The position numbers were made by a program, and so were the translations under genes. A DNA stretch of 64,000 bases from the NCBI RefSeq assembly GCF_025151535.1, contig NZ_CP102288.1, positions 1,369,501-1,433,500 on the forward strand, written 5' to 3'. Origin of the DNA: Segatella copri DSM 18205 (GTDB taxonomy: Bacteria; Bacteroidota; Bacteroidia; Bacteroidales; Bacteroidaceae). Positions within the stretch are counted from its first letter, which is position 1, and every line of letters begins with the position of its first letter. The notes under the pieces were generated by a model. It worked only from the letters and a program-made list of their open reading frames with translations. It was not told the DNA's origin and searched no databases. Positions 35,562 to 44,351 of the stretch are shown in pieces.

Positions 35562-35607
35562 ATACTATCTATACAGTTGAGCCAAGCGAAAAACTAAGCA
35601 AAACATC
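35559..35607 (-). promoter_or_regulatory. Shared motif upstream of the ECF sigma gene
   Basis: Read on the minus strand: ATGTTTTGCTTAGTTTTTCG then CTTGGCTCAACTGTATAGAT, identical over about 40 bp to the receptor leader copies. It lies directly before the sigma start codon, downstream of the housekeeping box TACTTTTG at 35672-35679. Confidence 0.6.
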
Positions 35608-35671
35608 AACTTTTTTGTTTTTTCCTTTAAATCCGAACCGAAATCACCAAGAATCTCCCCAGTTTGGAATG

Positions 35672-35679
35672 CAAAAGTA
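35672..35679 (-). promoter_or_regulatory. -7 box (TACTTTTG) upstream of the ECF sigma operon
   Basis: The minus strand reads TACTTTTGCATTCC about 110 nt before the sigma ATG. Confidence 0.5.
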
Positions 35680-35762
35680 CACAATCTATCGGAGATAGAA
35701 GACAAATGGTAAGGATAAATCGATTTTCAGTTGATTTATTTGTTCATTCCAACATTTTTTAG

Positions 35763-35770
35763 TACTTTTG
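35763..35770 (+). promoter_or_regulatory. -7 box (TACTTTTG) of the radical SAM gene
   Basis: TACTTTTGCCC lies 95 nt before the ATG at 35865. Confidence 0.55.
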
Positions 35771-35864
35771 CCCACCAAATTACAAACAAGTAAATAAGAT
35801 TGGTATAAAAATAGGTATTACCAAGATAAAATAAAGAATAGATTAGATAAAGGAGAATAAGATT

Positions 35865-36632
35865 ATGTCAACGATTATTTATCCATCACCGATATTCGGT
35901 CCGGTAAACTCCCGCCGTCTGGGAGTTTCACTGGGCATCAACCTCATGCCATCTGATGGCAAGGTCTGTTCATTCGACTGCGTTTATTGCGAATGCGGAT
36001 TCAACGCCGACTTCCGTCCTAAGAAGAAGCGCCCTACCCGCGAGGAGGTAAGAGAAGGATTGGAGAAGGTTTTGAAAGAGCACCACGACAACAACCAGCC
36101 TCTGGACGACATCACCTTCGCCGGAAACGGTGAACCTACGGGACACCCAGACTTCAAGGGAATCGTGGAAGATACGATGGAACTCTGCAAGAAATATTTC
36201 CCTGAAGCACAAGTATCCGTACTCAGCAACGCCACCTATATATATAAGGAGGAAGTGAGAGAGGCGCTGATGCTCGTGGATAACAACATCCTGAAACTGG
36301 ATACCGTGGATATGGATTACATCAAGAAGCTAGACCGCCCTCAGCAGCCTAACTACGACGTGAAGGATGTGATCAAATATCTGAAGATGTTCAAGGGGCA
36401 CGTCATCATCCAGACCATGTTCCTGAGAGGTGACGGTTTGGACAATACCAGCGAACATTTCGTAGCTCCTTGGCTGGAGGCAGTGAAAGACATCCAGCCT
36501 CAGCAGGTAATGGTTTATACCATCGCCCGCGAAACACCAGACAAGTTGCTGGAAAAGGCACCAAAGGAAGTACTCGATGCCATCAAGGACCGTGTAGAGG
36601 CACTGGGCATCAAGTGTACAGCCAGCTACTAA
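35865..36632 (+). CDS. Radical SAM protein
   Basis: 255 residues. The iron-sulfur motif is CSFDCVYCECG (CxxxCxxC) near residue 36-43, preceded by PVNSRRLGVSLGINLMP, and followed by the SAM-binding FAGNGEPTGHPDF. The family (COG0731-like) includes tRNA-modification enzymes and uncharacterised members; no second cluster motif is seen. It lies 45 bp before the pyridoxamine kinase gene, likely one operon with the EamA transporter. The reaction is not known. Confidence 0.88.
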   Translation: MSTIIYPSPIFGPVNSRRLGVSLGINLMPSDGKVCSFDCVYCECGFNADFRPKKKRPTREEVREGLEKVLKEHHDNNQPLDDITFAGNGEPTGHPDFKGIVEDTMELCKKYFPEAQVSVLSNATYIYKEEVREALMLVDNNILKLDTVDMDYIKKLDRPQQPNYDVKDVIKYLKMFKGHVIIQTMFLRGDGLDNTSEHFVAPWLEAVKDIQPQQVMVYTIARETPDKLLEKAPKEVLDAIKDRVEALGIKCTASY

Positions 36633-36677
36633 GAGATAATCAGGATAAGAAAGAAAAGCAAGTAGAAAAAAGAAAGA

Positions 36678-37499
36678 ATGAAAGCGAAAAGTAATATCCT
36701 TATTATCAGCGATATGTGTGGCTACGGAAAGGTATCTGCCGCAGTTCAGATGCCTATCCTCTCTTATATGGGACTCGACGTGTTCAATCTACCCACCATG
36801 CTCATCAGTAACACGTTCCCATACGGCAAGTACGCCATTCTGGAATGCACTTCGTATATCGAGGAAGCCTTGCAGAAGTGGAACGAACTGGGCATTCACT
36901 TCGATGCCATCACCACGGGTTTCATGGCTTCGGAGCGTCAGGCTAAGCTTGTGGCACGTTATTGCAGAGAACAGGCTGCACTGGGCACCGACATCTATGT
37001 GGATCCCGTGATGGGCGATTACGGCAAGCTCTATGGTGGAGCCAGTGAGAGTACCGTGAGATGCATGAAGGAGATGCTGAGCGTATCGCATCTCTGTTTT
37101 CCCAACTATACCGAGGCTTGCCTGCTGACGGATTCGGAATACAAGGAAGAGGGAATCTCGGAGAAGGAAGCCTATGAACTGATAGATAAACTGAGAGCCA
37201 TCGGTTCCCACTCCGTGCTCATCACCTCGTGCATCGTAGAGGGGCAGCATGCCGTAGTAGGTTTCAATCATCTTACAGAAGAGTATTTCCTCCTGCCCTA
37301 CGAAGAAATCCCTGTTCAGTTCCCGGGCACCGGCGACATCTTCTCCAGCATCATCGTGGGCAGACTGAAGGACGGCGATTATCTTCGCCATGCCACCCGC
37401 ATCGCCATGGATACCCTGCGCAACTGGATAGACATCAACAAGGATGACAAGGACAAGAACCGCGGAATTCCTATAGAAAGACATCTGGGGGACTTGTAG
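36678..37499 (+). CDS. Pyridoxamine/pyridoxal kinase (PdxY/PdxK-type)
   Basis: 273 residues of the ribokinase fold. N-terminal IISDMCGYGKVSAAVQMPIL then LDVFNLPTMLISNTFPYG matches the B6-binding start of the family; YVDPVMGDYGKLYGG is the phosphate-binding region and PGTGDIFSSIIVGRL the catalytic C-terminal motif with the base Asp. It salvages vitamin B6 by ATP-dependent phosphorylation. The neighbouring EamA transporter could import a related compound, which is inference. Confidence 0.92.
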   Translation: MKAKSNILIISDMCGYGKVSAAVQMPILSYMGLDVFNLPTMLISNTFPYGKYAILECTSYIEEALQKWNELGIHFDAITTGFMASERQAKLVARYCREQAALGTDIYVDPVMGDYGKLYGGASESTVRCMKEMLSVSHLCFPNYTEACLLTDSEYKEEGISEKEAYELIDKLRAIGSHSVLITSCIVEGQHAVVGFNHLTEEYFLLPYEEIPVQFPGTGDIFSSIIVGRLKDGDYLRHATRIAMDTLRNWIDINKDDKDKNRGIPIERHLGDL

Positions 37500-37547
37500 A
37501 TTGTCATTTAGCAAACACAGAAGCAAGGGAATACCAATTAAATTATA

Positions 37548-38486
37548 ATGGAAAAGAAAGAAACAAATACACTCAGTATATTTCAGCGCCCGGTATGGGT
37601 AAGCCTGTTCGCCCTTACGGCTGCTATCTCGTGGGGATGGGCTTACCCATTGATAAAAATGGGAATGGAGGAATATCAGATTACAGCAGACATGACCGGA
37701 AGCAAGATGCTTTTTGCAGGCATCCGCTTCTTCATCTCCGGCATCATCATCCTTGCCATCGCCAGAAGCTCGCATCGTAAATTCGGATTCAAGAAGAAAG
37801 CTGTTCAAGAGAATGTCTGGTTCCTTCTCCTCTATGCACTCCTCAACACCACCCTTCATTATGCTTTCTTCTATTTCGGACTCTCACATAATGCAGGAGC
37901 ACGTTCGGCGATACTCAATTCTATGAGCGTCTTCACGGTGGTTATCTTTGCCTGCATCTTCTTCAAGAGCGACAGGATGACGTGGCGAAAGGCTTTAGGC
38001 TGCATCATCGGATTCCTGGGCATCCTTGCCTTGAACCTTGGTGGAAAGGAAAGCGGAAGTTTCACATTCCTGGGCGATGGCATGATTATCCTCAATGCCC
38101 TGTGTGGAGCCAGTGCTTCCCTGCTGACCCGAGGATTGAGCAAGAGAGTGGATGTTTTCGTAGGAACCGGTTATTCGCTGAGCATCGGTGGAGCCTTGCT
38201 GGTGATTCCTGCATTGTTAATGGGTGGTTATCTGCCAGTCATCAGCCTCTGGGGCATCACGATTCTGCTGCTGCTCATCGCCATCTCAACCATCAGTTTC
38301 GCTCTCTACAACAAATTATTGAGCTGCAATCCCGTAGGAAAGGTAGCGATATACAATTCGCTCATCCCCGTAGTAGGAGCCATCACCTCCTGCCTCTGTC
38401 TTGGCGAAACCTTCTACTGGAAGTATCTGATAGCAGGCGCATTGGCTACTGCCGGAATTTATATCATCAATAAAGGGAAGAAATAA
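37548..38486 (+). CDS. EamA/DMT-family transporter
   Basis: 312 residues with ten likely membrane helices in two five-helix repeats. The first repeat shows AAISWGWAYPLIKMGM and the end of the first half NTTLHYAFFYFGLSHNAGAR; the second shows GASASLLTRGLSKRVD and IYNSLIPVVGAITSCLCLGE, the typical EamA motif. It probably exports or imports small metabolites. It follows the pyridoxamine kinase by 48 bp. Confidence 0.93.
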   Translation: MEKKETNTLSIFQRPVWVSLFALTAAISWGWAYPLIKMGMEEYQITADMTGSKMLFAGIRFFISGIIILAIARSSHRKFGFKKKAVQENVWFLLLYALLNTTLHYAFFYFGLSHNAGARSAILNSMSVFTVVIFACIFFKSDRMTWRKALGCIIGFLGILALNLGGKESGSFTFLGDGMIILNALCGASASLLTRGLSKRVDVFVGTGYSLSIGGALLVIPALLMGGYLPVISLWGITILLLLIAISTISFALYNKLLSCNPVGKVAIYNSLIPVVGAITSCLCLGETFYWKYLIAGALATAGIYIINKGKK

Positions 38487-38542
38487 ACATTTAAGAAACT
38501 AAAATGTCATACTTATTATTTGGCAGTTTCCCTTCTTCTTCA

Positions 38543-38550
38543 TACCTTTG
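38543..38550 (+). promoter_or_regulatory. -7 box (TACCTTTG) of the small membrane-anchored protein gene
   Basis: TACCTTTGCAGC lies 27 nt before the ATG at 38578. Confidence 0.65.
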
Positions 38551-38577
38551 CAGCTAAAATACAAAAGAAGCAAAGAT

Positions 38578-39135
38578 ATGAAGAAGATTTTTTTGATAGC
38601 AGTTGTCTTGCTGATGATGATAAACTTCATCATCAACTATCACCATGAGGTTACGAAAGAGAAGCATACACCGATGGCGGATTTCAAAACCAAGGTAGAG
38701 ATGGCGCCCATGAAGGAATACAATGATCCGGACTTCGGCTACGTTATCAAATATCCTTGCTTCTTCCAGCAGGAGGATACTTCGGTATCGGGATACCAGG
38801 GCTATGCCCGCTTCTCATTCACCAATCATGCCAACATCATCCTGGAGAGTTACGTTACCCCCAACTATAGCAACACCCTTCAGGCTTGTGCCGATTCTCT
38901 TGCCCAGAAGCTTCATTCGGAGCGGACGATGCAGGCATCGGATAAGGCATTCATCCTCTCCGGTCCTGTCTATGAAAACGGAGTAAGAGTAGATGGCTAC
39001 AGTCATTATGATAAATTCATCAAGAGTGGCAGAATACTCTTCGTTTATTCCCTCACCTATCCCGACAGCTACAAGCCAGCCATGCCCCGACTGTTCAAAC
39101 TCATAGACGACTGGAAGGTTTTAGGGGCATATTAA
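38578..39135 (+). CDS. Membrane-anchored or secreted protein, function unknown
   Basis: 185 residues starting MKKIFLIAVVLLMMINFIIN, one hydrophobic N-terminal helix without a clear cleavage site. The exported part reads EYNDPDFGYVIKYPCFFQQE and later GRILFVYSLTYPDSYKPAMP then LFKLIDDWKVL. This resembles small envelope proteins in which a PDFGYVIKYP strand begins an FHA-like or PsbP-like fold, but no family is assigned with confidence. Confidence 0.6.
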   Translation: MKKIFLIAVVLLMMINFIINYHHEVTKEKHTPMADFKTKVEMAPMKEYNDPDFGYVIKYPCFFQQEDTSVSGYQGYARFSFTNHANIILESYVTPNYSNTLQACADSLAQKLHSERTMQASDKAFILSGPVYENGVRVDGYSHYDKFIKSGRILFVYSLTYPDSYKPAMPRLFKLIDDWKVLGAY

Positions 39136-39248
39136 TCTGCCTTGAAGATATCCTCACGAGCCTCTTGGGATTGTATAAAAACAGTTTTCAAAGAAGATAA
39201 AAGCGCTTGATTATTTGCACAATAGTTCGTTAATAATTCAATAATGTG

Positions 39249-39826
39249 CTAAGCAGCTATACGCTGTAAGCACGAGAGATCTTTGAAAATCTTGCTAATT
39301 AAAGTTCGGTTCGGGGTGTACCCACTTGCTTTAAAAATTCGTTTCACCAGATAAATGTTGGTCATCAGTGACTTGAATGAAGACATAGAATATTCCATTC
39401 CCATCTCCTTCATAGTTACCTTGGCAACATTAGTGATGTGAACGAAGCATTGAAAGCAAAATTCGATCTTGAACCTGGTTCTATAATAAAGAAGTACCTC
39501 TTCACCCGAAAGTGAGGTGTCTGTAGAGAAGAATAGTTTCTTCTTGCCATTCGGCATCTGCCAGATGACAAGTCTAACTTTACACCTGAGTGCCTTGGAA
39601 TAGGCTATCAAAGTATAAGCTGTTCCTTCTATATCTTTCATCTCCATCTTCTCCATTCGAGTGAGGTCAAGATTCTTCATATCAATCTTGCCATCCTTGG
39701 TCTTGGGGCGACCACGTTTTCCAGTACGTGGACCAGCATAGACATAAAAGAGACAAGCATTGTCACGAAAGCGGCTTATCAAAGAGAACCCTTCTTTCTT
39801 TATCCCATTAACGTAACCATACTTTC
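39249..39826 (-). pseudogene. Transposase relic (DDE, IS4/IS1634-like), C-terminal part
   Basis: The frame ends in DLSCLQRIAA and includes the conserved YYRTRFKIEFCFQCF near its end (the Y-R-E-like motif is here YYRTRFKIEF) and LISRFRDNACLFYVYAGP. Reading can be followed upstream of the first ATG to YGYVNGIKKEGFSLISRF (to about 39826) and then stops matching. The N-terminal half, including the first catalytic acid, is missing, and no terminal repeats were found. It is a decayed insertion. Confidence 0.8.
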
Positions 39827-39889
39827 AGAAATTGAATCTTCCAAGATTAAAATTTTCTTAATATTTTTTGTCATTTCAAATAAAAGCCG

Positions 39890-39897
39890 TAACTTTG
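39890..39897 (+). promoter_or_regulatory. -7 box (TAACTTTG) of the ferritin gene
   Basis: TAACTTTGCGATG, preceded by a TTTTTTGTC stretch about 20 bp upstream, lies 86 nt before the ferritin ATG. Confidence 0.6.
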
Positions 39898-39983
39898 CGA
39901 TGTGCTTATAAGAAAAGGCAAAGAATTGTCATTCTTCATATATGGTACAAACAAAAAGTCTAACCCATTAAATTTAGAAAACC

Positions 39984-40505
39984 ATGCTAAACAAGAAAGT
40001 AGAAGAGGCGCTCAACGCCCAGATTAATGCAGAGATGTGGTCAGCTTACCTATATTTGTCTATGGCGGCATATTGCCATGCCAACGGCAACCCAGGTATG
40101 GGTAACTGGTTCCAGGTTCAGTTTCAGGAGGAGCAAGACCATGCCAAGATTATCTTCAATTACATCATCCAGCGTGGCGGTCACGTGGAATTGAAGGCTA
40201 TAGATGCCGTTCCTACCACATGGGAGAATCCATTGGATGTCTTCGAGTCAACCTTGGCACACGAGCAGAAGGTTACCTCCCTCATCAACAACCTCTTCGC
40301 TCTCACTACCCAGGAGAATGACTATGCCACACAGAGCATGCTCAAGTGGTTTGTAGATGAGCAGGTGGAGGAAGAGGAGAACGCCCAGAACATCATCGAC
40401 AACCTTCGCATGATCAAGGACAACGGCTATGGTCTATACATGCTCGACAAGGAGCTTGGCGCAAGAGGCTATACCCAGGCAGCGCCATTGGCCAACAAGG
40501 CGTAA
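39984..40505 (+). CDS. Bacterial non-haem ferritin
   Basis: 173 residues, the usual bacterial ferritin length. The di-iron ferroxidase ligands are visible: E in NAQINAEMWSAYLYLSM, QFQEEQDHAKIIFNYII (E-x-x-H), then HEQKVTSLINNLFA and MLKWFVDEQVEEEENAQNII. It stores iron as a 24-mer and protects from peroxide. It is a single gene; a dispersed palindromic repeat starts 8 bp after the stop. Confidence 0.97.
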   Translation: MLNKKVEEALNAQINAEMWSAYLYLSMAAYCHANGNPGMGNWFQVQFQEEQDHAKIIFNYIIQRGGHVELKAIDAVPTTWENPLDVFESTLAHEQKVTSLINNLFALTTQENDYATQSMLKWFVDEQVEEEENAQNIIDNLRMIKDNGYGLYMLDKELGARGYTQAAPLANKA

Positions 40506-40512
40506 AATGACT

Positions 40513-40680
40513 GAACTTTCGCATATGGGGAAGTTAAGAGAAGTTAGGGAAGTTAGAAGGAAGTTAAGGGACAAATGTCCTACGTTTTACGCTAGAAGAC
40601 TATTGTCCCTTAACTTCCCGAACGACCGTAGGGAGTGATAACTTCTTTAACTTCAATCAATTCCCTCACTTGCGAAACTT
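40513..40680. repeat. Dispersed ~165-bp palindromic repeat, copy II (inverted)
   Basis: Begins GAACTTTCGCATATGGGGAA and ends with TTGCGAAACTT. It contains the shared core GTCCTACG and CGACCGTAGGGAG (complement of CTCCCTACGGTCG). It is in the opposite orientation to copies I and III. Arms are AGTTA-type units, giving a long hairpin. Confidence 0.8.
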
Positions 40681-40696
40681 GAATAAAATGAGTATA

Positions 40697-40704
40697 TAAA
40701 TTTG
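40697..40704 (+). promoter_or_regulatory. -7 box (TAAATTTG) of the orphan MNT gene
   Basis: TAAATTTGCGG lies 25 nt before the ATG at 40729. Confidence 0.5.
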
Positions 40705-40728
40705 CGGTGAAATAGTGAATGATTGCGT

Positions 40729-41040
40729 ATGAAGAAGAACCCAATTATAGAAGCGATGCACAACAAATTGTATGAGATAGACCCTCATGCAAAGGCTATC
40801 CTTTTCGGTTCTCGCGCCAGAGGTACAGAACACGAAGGAAGCGATTGGGACATTCTTATTCTTCTCGACAAGCCAAAGGTCACTCTGCAAGATTACGACA
40901 AGTATTCCTATCCACTAAGAGAATTAGGATGGGATATTGATGAAACTATGAATCCTATACTTTTCTCCCAAAAAGAATGGGAGGAGAACCATTATACTTT
41001 ATTTAATCATAATGTAACAAGGGAAGGAATTACCATATGA
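40729..41040 (+). CDS. Orphan MNT-type nucleotidyltransferase
   Basis: 103 residues. The nucleotidyltransferase motif is complete (AILFGSRARGTEHEGSDWDI; GSxxRG...SDxD). It is only distantly like the MNT at 25684. Normally a HEPN toxin gene follows with an overlapping start; here an ATGA overlap exists (41037) but the second frame is only 18 codons (MIKGMRSLADQVLKVIKK), then a terminator. The toxin partner seems lost, or the gene acts alone. Confidence 0.85.
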   Translation: MKKNPIIEAMHNKLYEIDPHAKAILFGSRARGTEHEGSDWDILILLDKPKVTLQDYDKYSYPLRELGWDIDETMNPILFSQKEWEENHYTLFNHNVTREGITI

Positions 41041-41094
41041 TAAAGGGAATGCGAAGCCTTGCCGACCAGGTTCTGAAGGTGATAAAGAAATAAA

Positions 41095-41119
41095 ATAGGG
41101 AACGCAGTGCGTTCCCTAT
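41095..41119. terminator. Bidirectional terminator
   Basis: ATAGGGAACGC pairs perfectly with GCGTTCCCTAT across a 3-nt loop, between convergent genes. Confidence 0.85.
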
Positions 41120-41137
41120 CTGTTTATCACTTGTAAC

Positions 41138-41698
41138 CTATAGGATGGTAATCCAGATACTTTCGTCTCGGTCGCGCGCCGCAGTCATGGCGTTGATGAG
41201 CCGCTGCAGCCAGATGCGGGAGTTCACCACCATGCCCTCGAACTTGTTCTCTCCAACAAGGATGCAGCCTTGTGTGTCGTCAGGATAATTGCCTGCATGG
41301 ATGCGGATGCCCTCGAAATTCGGCACACCCACCAGCAATGGCAGCCAACGCTTGAATCTTGGAGAATACGATATGACCACAGGATAAGTACCCTCAGGAA
41401 TGGCAGTATGGCCAGGTACCTTACGAGCCTTCACGCCGCTCTTGCGGCTATAGCGGGCATCCACTTTCTCTGGCTTTAGCTTGATACCCAACAGATTGCG
41501 CCATGTAGGCTCCATGGTTTCACAGAGATATGTATCCTTGGACAACAGCTGGCTGTCAAAGGTATGAACCAATGTACACTTGTCGTCCTTCTTCTTGCCG
41601 GGTAGCGAGTTACGCTTTACACTACTATCGGACAGCAGATAGAGTCTGCCGATGGTATAAGTTCCTTTTTTAGCTATACGCTTTAATACTATTTCCAT
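41138..41698 (-). CDS. DUF5675 family protein
   Basis: 186 residues. The family core is evident: [60 protein letters not shown] then [13 protein letters not shown]. The H-A-G ... D-T-x-G-C-I pattern resembles the His/Cys arrangement of L,D-transpeptidases and related cell-wall enzymes, but the activity of DUF5675 is not proven. In Bacteroidales it is common in phage-like or mobile modules. It lies 23 bp after the VirE-type gene on the same strand. Confidence 0.85.
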   Translation of the reverse strand: MEIVLKRIAKKGTYTIGRLYLLSDSSVKRNSLPGKKKDDKCTLVHTFDSQLLSKDTYLCETMEPTWRNLLGIKLKPEKVDARYSRKSGVKARKVPGHTAIPEGTYPVVISYSPRFKRWLPLLVGVPNFEGIRIHAGNYPDDTQGCILVGENKFEGMVVNSRIWLQRLINAMTAARDRDESIWITIL

Positions 41699-41721
41699 TT
41701 GCTTGAATGTTAAGTGTTAAA

Positions 41722-44163
41722 CTATTTTGCGTTAAAACATCTCAGGTCGAGTCCGTCAGAACGGAATAATAGCTTCTTAAAACTGAATAACTGAATACTG
41801 AACACCTTTCCGCCCTGCTTTCCGTCAGCTCCGTCGGCATTTACTCCCTTCGGAGGAATTTTCTCGATATAATGACGGTTCACCCAGTTTCTCAGCATCG
41901 TCGCCGTACCCTTCTTTCCGAAGTCGTTCTGCAGACGCACCATTTCTGCCTGCGCATAAGTGAAGGTGTCAGGCAATTGCTGCAGCAGGTTGGCAGGTCC
42001 TCGCTTGCTCGATTTCTCTCCTACCTCATTAGCCTTGGCTATGCTGGCGCCAAAGAAAATCATCTTGCACCACAGGTCGTAGCTCTCGCTCCATCTGATG
42101 AACTCTTCTATTTCGGGTTCCCATTTGCAGCCGTTTGCCACGTATAGCACACAAGCCTTGAGAAAGGCAATTACGTTGCCACGGAAGGAGAGATTCTCGA
42201 ACACCCTGTTTTGCGACATGCGCGAAAAGTCGGCGTTCTCATCCTTCAACTTTTCTGCCAGGGCAGAAGCCTCAGCGCAGTCTATCCTACCCGACGCCTT
42301 GCACAGATTCTCTATGTACGGTCTGAGCGCCTCTCTGAAGGCTTCGTCGTATTCGCCGTATACTGGCATTTCGGCACCGATTTCCCGCTCCGGGATAGTA
42401 CAGAAGTTGATGCGGCTGATAGGTCCGTCGGTGAGCACCTTTGAGAAATATCGCTGCCCCAGTTGGACGGTGGTCGATGCATTCCAGTTGAACCGGATGG
42501 TGATGCGCTCGGTGACGCTCGATGTACCCACGCGAGTCTGACCGTATTGGTTGCCCGGATCAAAGGCAAGGCACATAATCTTGAACTGCTGGTTGCCCTG
42601 CCCCTTGAGGGCGTCGAACTGGTCTATCTCATTGAGCGATGTATAGAGAAAATGTTCCTGAGCCTCAGCCGTGCGCATGACGAATGCCGGATTGGTCATA
42701 TCGGCGTCTATCTCCTGTATGATGAGGTTTTCCGGGCGCTTGCGCTTATCCTTGTTGGCGCCCTTGCGTGTCACCTCCTCTTTCCATTCCTTCTCCCGTT
42801 GCAGGTTCTCACGGTCGCGCTGCCTGATGTCCTCCATAATCATGTTGATAGGCATCTGCACACAGTTCTTGCCTGCGCCCGTACCCGCCAGCAGACAGCA
42901 CATCAGGGTAGCCTCATGCTCCACATTGTCGATGTACTTGAAGGTGGTCTTGCAGAGGTGTGTAGCAAGTGGCGGGAAGATGGCGTGTGCCACGGCTGGC
43001 TTGTATACGTCCGGTGTCTTCGATAGCAGCAGCTCCACGAGTTTCGGGAGATGTTCGGGCATCGGAGGCGGTACTAATCTATCATCTTCCGCATTGATAT
43101 CCGTGCCGCCCTCGGAACTCTCGGCTTTTAACGCCACGGCATCCTTTTGGGAGGACTTCTCTGCCTGGGCATTGATGCGGATCACGGCTTGCGACATCGG
43201 CTTCGAACTGTCACCATATTTCGCATAGAAGTCGTGGATCAGCTGCTGGCAGTCACGTTCCTGCGAAAAGGCAGGCATCTTCTGTGCCACCACCGCCTTC
43301 AGTTCCTCTTCGGGCATCACTCTCGATGCGCCTGCGCTCATAATCGCCAGGAGCGATGAGTGGCGGGAGCCTGGGGTGTTGATGTCTACGTCCTTCAGAC
43401 CTGCCGCATTGCGGAAGAGGTCGAAGGCTGCTAGGTTCTTGCCGGTTGCCACAGCGCCAGCATCCTGATGAGTTCCAGCAGGGCTGAGATGAGCAGCATG
43501 AGCAGCATTGCTATCACTAGGTTGGGCAGGCTGAATAGCAGAAACAGCCACACCTCTTCCGTCGATGGTGAGCCCACGGTCCAGGTAGGCTTGTCTGCGC
43601 TTCTTCAGTTCTTCCTGTGGCAGCACCTCGTACCAATGGGGCGAGCGATAGATTTCAGACGCCTTGTCGGTGATGAAGAGCATGCGTTCTGGCGTGATAC
43701 AGCTCTCGTCGTAGGGCACGCCCAGCGCCTCGCAATAGGCTCGCTGCGTCTCCTCGATAGTCATGCCGATGGGCATGCGGATGTCGATGTGCAACTTCTT
43801 GCGGGCTGAGTACTCCAGGTGCAGCAAGGCTCCGTTCCAGATGGTGTCGCTGCAGTTCAGCTCTCGTGCCTTCTCTATCGCCTTGTCCACATATTCCTTG
43901 TCGTCCACATCGATGGTGGTCTGGAAGAGGAAGCTTTCGGGCACGGCGTTCTTCTGCGAGCGTCTGTTGTCTCGGAACTGGTAGTAGTGAGCGCAGCGGA
44001 AAGGCAGCTGCTTCTTCAGTTCATCGTTACCCCCACGGATGGCAGCTACCAGGTCTGCCATCCAGGGATAAGCGATGGTCTTGTCGTAGACCGAGAGTGG
44101 CTGGGAGCTTACGCTCCCCTTATTGCCATTCTTGTACGGATTATATGCTATAATATGTTCCAT
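41722..44163 (-). CDS. VirE-N / DUF3987 primase-helicase-like protein (BT4734 type)
   Basis: 813 residues from MEHIIAYNPYKNGNKGSVSS. The N-terminal third matches the VirE-N/BT4734-like domain (RCAHYYQFRDNRRSQKNAVP, LHIDIRMPIGMTIEETQRAY). A middle PriCT-like segment (GLKDVDINTPGSRHSSLLAI) leads to a DUF3987 ATPase with a Walker-A-like loop LLAGTGAGKNCVQMPI and EIDQFDALKGQGNQQFKIMC. Such proteins sit in Bacteroidales mobile modules with HU-like, smalltalk and amidase genes; the role is unknown, probably DNA-related. The start codon is preceded by CATTCAACATTCAAAAA, similar to the leader at 63800-63829. Confidence 0.85.
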   Translation of the reverse strand: MEHIIAYNPYKNGNKGSVSSQPLSVYDKTIAYPWMADLVAAIRGGNDELKKQLPFRCAHYYQFRDNRRSQKNAVPESFLFQTTIDVDDKEYVDKAIEKARELNCSDTIWNGALLHLEYSARKKLHIDIRMPIGMTIEETQRAYCEALGVPYDESCITPERMLFITDKASEIYRSPHWYEVLPQEELKKRRQAYLDRGLTIDGRGVAVSAIQPAQPSDSNAAHAAHLSPAGTHQDAGAVATGKNLAAFDLFRNAAGLKDVDINTPGSRHSSLLAIMSAGASRVMPEEELKAVVAQKMPAFSQERDCQQLIHDFYAKYGDSSKPMSQAVIRINAQAEKSSQKDAVALKAESSEGGTDINAEDDRLVPPPMPEHLPKLVELLLSKTPDVYKPAVAHAIFPPLATHLCKTTFKYIDNVEHEATLMCCLLAGTGAGKNCVQMPINMIMEDIRQRDRENLQREKEWKEEVTRKGANKDKRKRPENLIIQEIDADMTNPAFVMRTAEAQEHFLYTSLNEIDQFDALKGQGNQQFKIMCLAFDPGNQYGQTRVGTSSVTERITIRFNWNASTTVQLGQRYFSKVLTDGPISRINFCTIPEREIGAEMPVYGEYDEAFREALRPYIENLCKASGRIDCAEASALAEKLKDENADFSRMSQNRVFENLSFRGNVIAFLKACVLYVANGCKWEPEIEEFIRWSESYDLWCKMIFFGASIAKANEVGEKSSKRGPANLLQQLPDTFTYAQAEMVRLQNDFGKKGTATMLRNWVNRHYIEKIPPKGVNADGADGKQGGKVFSIQLFSFKKLLFRSDGLDLRCFNAK

Positions 44164-44181
44164 TTTTTGAATGTTGAATGA

Positions 44182-44345
44182 TTTCGCAAGTTCAGAAGTT
44201 AAAGAAGTTAAAGAAGTTATCACTCCCTACGGTCGTTCGGGAAGTGAAGAGACAATAGTTATTTTGCATAAAACGTAGGACATTTGTCCCTTAACTTCCC
44301 TCTAACTTCCCTAACTTCCCTTAACTTCCCCACATGCGAAAGTTC
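44182..44345. repeat. Dispersed ~165-bp palindromic repeat, copy III
   Basis: Begins TTTCGCAAGTTCAGAAGTTA and ends GCGAAAGTTC, same orientation as copy I. Shares CTCCCTACGGTCGTTCGGGA and GACATTTGTCCC with copy II. It separates the VirE-type gene from the small gene upstream of it. Confidence 0.85.
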
Positions 44346-44351
44346 TGTAAT

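Noticed and set aside
36789..37859. 356-codon open frame on the minus strand
   Set aside because: Antisense to the pyridoxamine kinase and EamA genes, both certain; a result of codon bias.
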